Source: Janthinobacterium violaceinigrum
Lineage (GTDB): Bacteria; Pseudomonadota; Gammaproteobacteria; Burkholderiales; Burkholderiaceae_D
DNA: 64,000 nt
Assembly (NCBI RefSeq): GCF_009208555.1
Contig: NZ_WFLI01000002.1
Span: 62,001 to 126,000, forward strand
Reading direction: 5' to 3'
Shown here: piece after piece, positions 57,883-64,000 of the stretch
Layout: each line of letters opens with the position of its first letter
Numbering within the stretch: the stretch's first letter is position 1
Position numbers and translations under genes: made by a program
The notes under the pieces: model-generated
What the model saw: only the letters and a program-made list of their open reading frames with translations
Told to the model about the DNA's origin: nothing
Database searches by the model: none

Positions 57883-58061
57883 ATGAAAAAGGGATGGGCT
57901 GTATTAATGGTATCGGGCACAGTGGCATTGACTGGCTGCGCTGGTATCGGTCTACGACGAGGCCTTTAGCGCTCCCGATTGCAGTGGCCCGTGCAGTTCA
58001 TGGAAACCACGATGAAAAATACGGTACTTCCGTGCTGGATATGCACGATATAAAACAATAA
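57883..58061 (+). pseudogene. Decayed paralogue of the downstream lipoprotein
   Basis: A clear gene start (AGGA, then ATG) encodes a lipoprotein signal MKKGWAVLMVSGTVALTGCAG but stops after 28 codons. One frame over, the same DNA reads YDEAFSAPDCSGPC, resembling ETYFKADCSGPV in the intact lipoprotein that follows. In the third frame the last 20 codons read HGNHDEKYGTSVLDMHDIKQ, matching RGNELY...GAYVLDMHYVKK at its C-terminus, and end in a stop. At least two frameshifts and large internal deletions are needed to relate the two. TATAAT lies 34 bases upstream of the ATG. Confidence 0.65.
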
Positions 58062-58190
58062 CGGAGTCGAGAAGATAGCCATTGCGCCAGCATTCCGTCA
58101 GTCCCGCTCTCCATTTCAACGCATCTCAGCGACATGATCCAAATCAAGTCAGCGATAGATTCCGTGAGAATTACCAGCTATTAATAATCC

Positions 58191-58196
58191 TATAAT
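58191..58196 (+). promoter_or_regulatory. TATAAT -10 element of the lipoprotein gene
   Basis: A consensus -10 lies 48 bases before the lipoprotein start in an AT-rich stretch. No good -35 at 17 bases was seen. Confidence 0.4.
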
Positions 58197-58243
58197 CAAT
58201 CCGCGCTTACGGCACGCACCGCTGCCGGATGAAAGGATTATGC

Positions 58244-58864
58244 ATGAAAAAATTATTAGCGGTATTGGCCGGCTCGGCCGCGGCACTCCTGACCGGTTGC
58301 GGTGGCGGTGGCAGCGGTTCGACGCAGCAGATTGCCGGCGATTCCGGCAGCACCTCGGCGCTGGCCGCATATATCGGCACCTGGCAGTCGGCCTGCGACA
58401 ATCACGACCGCCAATTGCTCGTCATCGCGTTCAAGAACGACGGCAGCGGTACACTGGAAATGACGCCGACGGGCGAAACCTACTTCAAGGCCGATTGCTC
58501 CGGCCCCGTGGTGGCGACGGACGGCATGAGCACCAGGATCACCGGCAAGCCGGACGGCACCGCCGACATGCTGATCAAGCTGTCGGACAATGCCGCGGCA
58601 ACGAGCTTGCGCGTCGACAAGATCACCTCGTCGACCCCCGCCTATACATTCCAGAGGACCGGTCCCACCGTGAAATATGTGCTGAGAAGTAACGTGCAAC
58701 AGTGGTGCGTCGAGGTGGACAATGGCGAATCGTGCATGTGGGACGAAGGCATGCAGGCGGCACAAAGCATCCCCGGCGGCCTGTCCCTGCGCGGCAATGA
58801 ACTGTACACGGTGATGCTGGACAAGGGTGCGTATGTCCTGGACATGCACTACGTGAAAAAATAA
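58244..58864 (+). CDS. Small lipoprotein of unknown function
   Basis: A 206-residue predicted lipoprotein. The signal MKKLLAVLAGSAAALLTGC is followed by a glycine-rich segment. The mature part has four cysteines (WQSACDNHD, KADCSG, QQWCVEVDNGESC) that may form two disulfides, and ends YVLDMHYVKK. AAGGA lies six bases before the chosen ATG; an ATG five codons earlier is less well placed. No family was recognised. A decayed copy lies directly upstream, so this is a locally duplicated gene. Confidence 0.8.
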   Translation: MKKLLAVLAGSAAALLTGCGGGGSGSTQQIAGDSGSTSALAAYIGTWQSACDNHDRQLLVIAFKNDGSGTLEMTPTGETYFKADCSGPVVATDGMSTRITGKPDGTADMLIKLSDNAAATSLRVDKITSSTPAYTFQRTGPTVKYVLRSNVQQWCVEVDNGESCMWDEGMQAAQSIPGGLSLRGNELYTVMLDKGAYVLDMHYVKK

Positions 58865-58995
58865 GCAATGATCTGCCGCGGCGGCGCCATTGGCCCGCCG
58901 TGGCATGGACGCGTGGCCGTTGAGCAGTGCAGGTGTAGAATCGAACCTACATTGCAAAAACAAAAAGCTGTTCTGTTGAAAAACAGGAGCTTGCC

Positions 58996-60024
58996 ATGCC
59001 GTCCAATACCTTCTCGCTGCCGTCCAATGCTGCATTGACTGCCCTGCTGCAGCCGCAGGACGGCGCTGTCCTCCCCATCGACGGCTTGCGGCGCCTGTGC
59101 GATGCCGGGCTGGACCAATTGCCCCTGCCCGGCCACGGCGCCACCCTGCTGCGCTGGCAAATGCTGGCCGCCATCGCCGCCATCGACCTTTCCCTGCTCA
59201 AGCTGTACGAAAGCCATACCGATGCGCTGGCCATCCTGGCGGAAATCGGCGACCCCGGCGTGCCGGCCGGCAGCAGCTGGGGCGTGTGGTGTGCGGAAAT
59301 GCCGGGCGCGCGCGTCAAGCTGCAACAGACGGCCGACGGCCGCCATGTGCTCGACGGGCGCAAGGCCTCGTGTGCCGGGGCGCATGGCCTCAGCCATGCC
59401 TTGATCAGCTGCTGGAATGCAAAAGGCCAGGCATGCCTGGCCTGCGTGGCACTGGCGCAGCCCGGCGTGCACGTCACCAACGAAGGCTGGCAAGCCGTCG
59501 GCATGCAGGCCTGCGTCAGCGTCGACGTGACCTTTTCCCACGCGCGCGCCATTCCCGTGGGCGCGCCGGGCGCCTATCTGGCCCGTCCCGGCTACTGGCA
59601 TGGCGCCGCCGGCATCGCGGCCGCGTGGTATGGCGCGGCCTGCGCCGTCGCCAGCCACCTGCATGCGCGCGCGCAGCACGCCGCTCCCGATCCCGTGCGC
59701 CTGGCGCAACTGGGCCAGATCGACTGTGCGCTGCGCGCCGCCTGCGCCCTGCTGCGCGAAGGCGCCGCCGAGATCGACGCCCAGCCGCAGCGCGATGCCA
59801 TGGAACTGGCGCTGCGCCTGCGCCTGGCGGTGGAAGATGCCGCCACCCTGGTCCTGCACCTGGCGACACGGGCGCTGGGCGCCGGCCCCCTGTGCCGCGA
59901 TGCGCGCTTCGCGCGCCTGGCAGCCGACCTGCCCGTGTTCCTGCGCCAGAGCCACGCGGAACGCGACCAAGCCGTGCTGGGCGGCATCGTCGCCGGCGCC
60001 GAAGAACACCCGTGGGCACTCTGA
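58996..60024 (+). CDS. Acyl-CoA dehydrogenase-like protein (short)
   Basis: A 342-residue protein resembling acyl-CoA dehydrogenases but about 40 residues shorter than the usual 380. The N-terminal helical part (LRRLCDAGLDQLPLPGHGATLLRWQMLAAIAAIDLSLLKLYESH) and the middle beta domain (WGVWCAEMPGARVKLQQTADGRHVLDGRKASCAGAHGLSHALI) are recognisable. The C-terminal helical domain is Ala-rich. The catalytic Glu position could not be assigned, so activity is uncertain. AGGAG lies six bases before the ATG. Such diverged homologues often serve in secondary metabolism or lipid modification; no partner genes are visible. Confidence 0.7.
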   Translation: MPSNTFSLPSNAALTALLQPQDGAVLPIDGLRRLCDAGLDQLPLPGHGATLLRWQMLAAIAAIDLSLLKLYESHTDALAILAEIGDPGVPAGSSWGVWCAEMPGARVKLQQTADGRHVLDGRKASCAGAHGLSHALISCWNAKGQACLACVALAQPGVHVTNEGWQAVGMQACVSVDVTFSHARAIPVGAPGAYLARPGYWHGAAGIAAAWYGAACAVASHLHARAQHAAPDPVRLAQLGQIDCALRAACALLREGAAEIDAQPQRDAMELALRLRLAVEDAATLVLHLATRALGAGPLCRDARFARLAADLPVFLRQSHAERDQAVLGGIVAGAEEHPWAL

Positions 60025-60032
60025 CATAGTCC

Positions 60033-60074
60033 AAAAAAAATCGCCGGACCGGAAGTGATTCCGGTCCGGCGATC
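60033..60074 (-). terminator. Strong terminator of the autotransporter gene
   Basis: ATCGCCGGACCGGAA and TTCCGGTCCGGCGAT pair perfectly over 15 bases with a GTGA loop; the minus strand continues in eight T. It lies 22 bases after the autotransporter stop. Confidence 0.9.
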
Positions 60075-60095
60075 AGGGCTGGCCTGACTACGTGA

Positions 60096-63000
60096 TTACT
60101 TCAGCGGCATGGCGATGCCGAACATCACCGACTGGGTACGCCCGCTATCCATATTCAGATTGCTGTTGTAGTCCACCGTGATGGTCATGCCGTTCGACAG
60201 CAGCAGCTTCACGCCCAGTCCCGCCGTCCAGTTGCCCGTCTCTTGCGGCAAGGTGCGGATCACGTACACGGGGCCGTCGGCCACCAGGTCGGCATATGCC
60301 AGGCGCGCATCATCGGCACCCTGGAACTGGTGGCGATACTCGAGGCGCGCACGGGGGAACCACGTGCCCAGGCCGCCCACGTACAAGCCCTCGGCCCGCA
60401 CGCCTAGCGCGCCGATGCGCGAACGCACGGTTTGCTTGAAGTAGCTCAAGGCATTGATGCCCGTCGCCTTCTCCGTGTACGGATCGAGCTTGGCCGACAT
60501 CAGTTCCACGCGGCCATATGGCGACCACATCCAGGTGTCATGGCGCATCTCGATACCGCCGACGACGGCGCCGAACACTTGTTTGCCGTCGCGCTCACCG
60601 GTGGCGAAACCGCTGCCGTCGGTCAGGTAGCGCGACGCGTCGTACTGCAAGGTGCCGTAACCGAGCACACCGTCGAGGAAGACGCCTTTGCTTGGGCGCA
60701 AGCTGCCATACACGGCCGCCACGGCACTGTCAGCCGTGCTGCGGCTGCCGTTCTGGCCCACATCGCTGCGGTCATGGCTGAAACCGGCACCCACGCCCAG
60801 GGTCGCCAGGTCGCTGATGCGGTAATCGCCACCGACGCTGATGCCGTTGGTGCGGAAGCGGAAGCCCGTATCGCGGCCATTCACATAGTGCTGGCCGAAA
60901 TCCACCGCGCCACCGAGCCACAACGCCAGCGCTTGTTTCTGCGTGTCCGGCCTTTGCGGCATGTCCGGCAAGCCATTCGTGGCCTCGCTGACATCCACCT
61001 GTTGCCGTTCGCTGCTGAAACCGCTATCAGGCTGGCGCAAGGCCGTCTTGCGCATGAACGGTTTCACGGCCGTGCCGAACACGCGGTCCGCTTCCTGCTC
61101 CTGCCAGCGCGCCAGCGCTGCCGTCGGATTGCCGCTGTCGCCAGGCGACGTCAGGCTCAGGCCAAAGCTGGAACGTCCCCAGCCATCGCCATGCAGGCTT
61201 TCCAGGCGCTGCGTGAAGTTCGACAGCTGTGCGCTGGCGAAACGCCGCGCCGCGTCGGCTTGCGCTGCCTGCAGACCGATCACTTCCGGATCTGTCGACG
61301 GGTCGCGGCGCGCCGTCACGGTCACGTTGACCACGCCCGGTTTCGAGGTGGCAAAGGCATTGCTCAGGGTGTAGCTGACCACGGCGGCGCCGGCAAACTT
61401 GCCCGAGGCCGTAAAGCTCAGCTGGTACGACGGCTTGCCGGCCGTGCCCACGTCGCGCACCACGGCCTTGCCCGCGTTTTCCGGCGCCACGCTCAGTACA
61501 TTGGCCGCCGTGAACGGACCGCCCGTGGCGCCTGCCGTCAGGTCGACCGTGACCGTCAGGCCGGCCACCACGGTGGCGCTCTGGCTGACCACCTGCGGCA
61601 TCGGATTGACGCTGATGGTCGCTTTCACCGGTATCGAGGTGCCGAACACGTTCGACACGGTGTAGCCGATGCTGATGTCGCCGCTCGTGCTGACGCCAGG
61701 CGTGTAGACGATGTCCATGCCGCTGACCACCGCCGTGCCGCTGGCCGGCTGCGTGGTGATGGCCACCGCCGTGAACGGGCCGCCCGTGGCGCCTTCCGTC
61801 ACGTGCAGGGTCACCGGCGTGCCAGCCAGTACCGTGGCCGTCTTGGCGACGGGCACGGGCACCGGCTGCGGCGCCACAGTCACGCTGATGGTGGCAGGCG
61901 CGGAGGTGCCGCCTGGTCCCGTCGCCGTGTAGCTGAAGCTGTCCGGACCGAAGTAATCGGCATTCGGCACATACGTCACTTTAAAACTCGCGCCGACGGC
62001 GCGTGCCATCCGTGCCGAGGCGCCCGTCGACACCACCGTGACGCGCCCATGCTGCGGCGGCGTGACGATGGTGACGTCGGTGATCGGACTGCCATCGGTG
62101 GACGCGATGGTCAGGCTCACTTCCTGGTTGGCCGAGGTGGTGGTGGTTTCATTGTTCACCGGTGGCGGCGCCTGGTTCACCTGCAAGGTCAGCGCCTGCT
62201 GCACCGTGAACTGGTGCGTATCCTTCGCTTGCAGGGTGAAGGCAAAGCTGCCCGCCACCGTCGGCGTGCCGCTGACGATGCCGGTGGCCCCATCGAGTAC
62301 CAGGCCGCTCGGCAAGGTGCCGCTGCTGAGGGAATACGCATAGGGCGCAATACCGCCGGCAGCCGTGAATGGCTGGCTGTAGGCATCGCCGGCGCGGATC
62401 GCCGCCAGGCTGGCCGGCGTCAGGGTCAGGGTAGGAGCCGCTACCGCCAGCGTGTAGTTCTTGCTGGCGCTGAACGGCGCACCCACGCCCGTGCTGCTGT
62501 CGGTGACCTTGATGCTGAACGGGAAGCTGCCTGCCACATTCGTCGTGCCGGACAGCACGCCCGTCGCCGTATTCAGGCTCAGGCCCACGGGCAAGGTGCC
62601 CACCACGGCATAGCTGTAAGGCGCCGTTCCGCCCGTACCCGAGACGGTCGTGCTGTAAGCCGCTTCCGCCGTCGGATTGGGCAAGCTGGCCGGGTTCAGC
62701 GTGAGTACCGCCGAAGCGACGGACAGCGTGTAGCTCTTCGCCCCAGTGAATTGACGCGAATCCGTCACTTGCACTACCAGCGCAAAATCGCCGGCCGCCG
62801 TGGGCGTGCCGCTCAAGACGCCGCTGGCGTTCGAGCTCATGCCGGCAGGCAGGCTGCCCGTTATCGCGAACGTGTACGGGCCGACACCGCCGCTGGCCGT
62901 CAGTTGCTGGCTGTACGCGGTGGCAACGGTTGCCGCCGGCAAGGTTGCCGGGGTGACGCCGATGGCCGAGGTCACGGTCACGGTGTACGTTTGCGTCGCC

Positions 63001-64000
63001 TGGGCATTGACCCCGGCGACCGCGGCCTGCGTCGCGGTGATGGTGCTGGTGCCGGCGCTGACGGCAGTGATGACGCCGGTGCCGCTGACGGTCGCCACGC
63101 CCGTATTCGAGCTGGCATAGCTCAAGGCGCCATAGCTGCCGCCCGCCAGGCTCGATGTCGCTGCATTGCTGAAGTTATTGCCCAATGGAACAGATGCCGC
63201 GGTCGGTGTCGCAAACGTGATCACGCCGGTCGGAATATACGTAAATTGGTCCGCCGCACCGCTGGCGCTGGTGCCGCCAACCGTGGTCACCTTCACATCC
63301 ACCACGCCCAGGCTGCCCGATGGACTCGTGGCCGTGATCTGCGTGGCGCCGTTGACGACAAAGCTGCCGGCATTGGCGCTGCCGAATCGCACTGCCGTGG
63401 CACCGCTAAAGCCGGTACCGGTGATGACCACGCTGGTGCCGCCGGCGATGGGGCCGGAGGCAGGTGCAATGCCGCTGACTGCCGGCGCCAACACGTAGGT
63501 GAACTGGTCCGACGCGCTGGCGGCGCTCGTGCCACCGATGGTGACGACGCGCACGTCTACCGTGCCGGCGCCAGCTGGAGCCGTGGCCGTGATCTGCGTG
63601 GCGCTGTTGACGGTGAAACTCGTCGCCGCCGTGCCGCCAAACGTCACTGCCGTCGCGCCGCCAAGGCCCGCGCCGGTGATAACGACACTGCTGCCGCCCG
63701 TCGTTGGACCGGAGGCCGGGGAAATACCGCTCACCACCGGCACGCCCACATAGCTAAACTGGTCGTTCGCGCTGGTGGCGCTGGTGCCGCCGATGGTGGT
63801 GATGCGCACGTCCACCGTGCCCGTGCCGGCTGGCGCCGTGGCCGTGATCTGCGTGGCACTGTTGACGGTAAAGCCCGTCGCCGCCGTGCTGCCGAACATC
63901 ACCGCCGTCGCGCCGCCAAAGCCCGTGCCGCTGATGGTGACCGTGGCGCCGCCAGTAGCCGGACCGGAGGTGGGCGAAATACTGCTCACCACCGGTGCGC
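60096..64000 (-). CDS. Large repeat-rich autotransporter adhesin (5' end beyond window)
   Basis: The visible 1,300 or so residues are the C-terminal part of a surface protein; the frame stays open to the window edge, so the start is not here. Three IPT/TIG repeats (each with ISPASGPTTGG... and TSFTVNSATQITATAPAG) come first. A BIG2-like segment, several putative-Ig (He_PIG) repeats (GGVGPYTFAITGSLPAGMS...) and cadherin/Big-type repeats with a tunnel-lined Thr/Val pattern follow. After a helical linker (about 960-1010) the last 280 residues are a beta-barrel of the autotransporter type (LALWLGGAVDFGQHYVNGRD, YGRVELMSAKLDPYTEKATG) ending FGIAMPLK. Probable role: adhesion or surface structure, secreted by type V export. 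Confidence 0.85.
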   Translation of the reverse strand, partial: APVVSSISPTSGPATGGATVTISGTGFGGATAVMFGSTAATGFTVNSATQITATAPAGTGTVDVRITTIGGTSATSANDQFSYVGVPVVSGISPASGPTTGGSSVVITGAGLGGATAVTFGGTAATSFTVNSATQITATAPAGAGTVDVRVVTIGGTSAASASDQFTYVLAPAVSGIAPASGPIAGGTSVVITGTGFSGATAVRFGSANAGSFVVNGATQITATSPSGSLGVVDVKVTTVGGTSASGAADQFTYIPTGVITFATPTAASVPLGNNFSNAATSSLAGGSYGALSYASSNTGVATVSGTGVITAVSAGTSTITATQAAVAGVNAQATQTYTVTVTSAIGVTPATLPAATVATAYSQQLTASGGVGPYTFAITGSLPAGMSSNASGVLSGTPTAAGDFALVVQVTDSRQFTGAKSYTLSVASAVLTLNPASLPNPTAEAAYSTTVSGTGGTAPYSYAVVGTLPVGLSLNTATGVLSGTTNVAGSFPFSIKVTDSSTGVGAPFSASKNYTLAVAAPTLTLTPASLAAIRAGDAYSQPFTAAGGIAPYAYSLSSGTLPSGLVLDGATGIVSGTPTVAGSFAFTLQAKDTHQFTVQQALTLQVNQAPPPVNNETTTTSANQEVSLTIASTDGSPITDVTIVTPPQHGRVTVVSTGASARMARAVGASFKVTYVPNADYFGPDSFSYTATGPGGTSAPATISVTVAPQPVPVPVAKTATVLAGTPVTLHVTEGATGGPFTAVAITTQPASGTAVVSGMDIVYTPGVSTSGDISIGYTVSNVFGTSIPVKATISVNPMPQVVSQSATVVAGLTVTVDLTAGATGGPFTAANVLSVAPENAGKAVVRDVGTAGKPSYQLSFTASGKFAGAAVVSYTLSNAFATSKPGVVNVTVTARRDPSTDPEVIGLQAAQADAARRFASAQLSNFTQRLESLHGDGWGRSSFGLSLTSPGDSGNPTAALARWQEQEADRVFGTAVKPFMRKTALRQPDSGFSSERQQVDVSEATNGLPDMPQRPDTQKQALALWLGGAVDFGQHYVNGRDTGFRFRTNGISVGGDYRISDLATLGVGAGFSHDRSDVGQNGSRSTADSAVAAVYGSLRPSKGVFLDGVLGYGTLQYDASRYLTDGSGFATGERDGKQVFGAVVGGIEMRHDTWMWSPYGRVELMSAKLDPYTEKATGINALSYFKQTVRSRIGALGVRAEGLYVGGLGTWFPRARLEYRHQFQGADDARLAYADLVADGPVYVIRTLPQETGNWTAGLGVKLLLSNGMTITVDYNSNLNMDSGRTQSVMFGIAMPLK

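Overview
The window looks like a chromosomal segment of a betaproteobacterium of the family Oxalobacteraceae, with Janthinobacterium or a close relative most likely. This rests on gene order and protein style: surE-pcm-nlpD-rpoS, a sucA-sucB-lpd block beside zapE, a gltA-sdhE-sdhBADC/mdh/acnA block, DUF2863 and DUF3563 proteins, and a GC-rich sequence with long Ala-rich proteins. No database search was possible, so species assignment and all family names come from reading the translations. No rRNA, tRNA, CRISPR array or complete insertion sequence was seen.

Layout. 1-3.4 kb: the first codons of a gene leaving the left edge, a cupin/JmjC-like oxygenase, and a secreted GH18 chitinase with two chitin-binding modules joined by Thr-Pro repeat linkers. 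3.8-9.0 kb: rlmD and the stress block rpoS-nlpD-pcm-surE, all on the minus strand. 9.1-12.2 kb: a two-gene module made of a TIR-domain protein and a large protein with a KGGTGR variant P-loop NTPase and kinesin-light-chain-like TPRs. This is the most likely place for an undescribed signalling or defence system. 12.5-16.8 kb: a DinG/YoaA-type iron-sulfur helicase, a DUF465 protein, a lipoprotein and zapE. 16.9-23.0 kb: the 2-oxoglutarate dehydrogenase complex (sucA, sucB, lpd) with a PspC-domain gene overlapping lpd. The sucA leader is structured and is a candidate for the sucA RNA motif known from Burkholderiales.

23.3-26.0 kb is accessory: a LysR regulator, a truncated metallo-beta-lactamase-fold protein whose metal ligands are all replaced, a quinone-reductase-like flavoprotein and an HxlR regulator. 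26.1-38.2 kb returns to the TCA cycle: gltA, sdhE, sdhB, sdhA, sdhD, sdhC on the minus strand, then a GntR/UTRA regulator facing mdh, followed by a CitE-like lyase, a secreted Lys/Ala-rich protein and acnA on the plus strand. With the 2-oxoglutarate dehydrogenase genes, most of the oxidative TCA cycle lies within about 21 kb.

38.4-48.2 kb holds a DUF2863 protein, a CYTH-fold protein, an M14 carboxypeptidase, a TetR regulator, a small coiled-coil membrane protein, a succinyl-CoA:acetate CoA-transferase-type enzyme with a divergent LysR regulator, a sugar:H+ symporter with a HexR-like palindrome upstream, a DUF3563 protein and an FMN reductase. 48.2-54.4 kb is a lactate block: lutA-lutC-lutB-lctP (overlapping ATGA junctions) with a divergent FadR-type GntR regulator and two operator-like palindromes. 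54.6-60.0 kb has a TorF-type porin, a chemoreceptor with a CheR-tether tail, a decayed lipoprotein pseudogene beside its intact paralogue, and a short acyl-CoA dehydrogenase homologue. The right edge cuts a very large repeat-rich autotransporter (IPT/TIG and Ig-like repeats, C-terminal beta-barrel).

Start codons were moved from the longest possible reading frame wherever a Shine-Dalgarno (SD) match or family alignment favoured an internal start, and this is stated in each entry.
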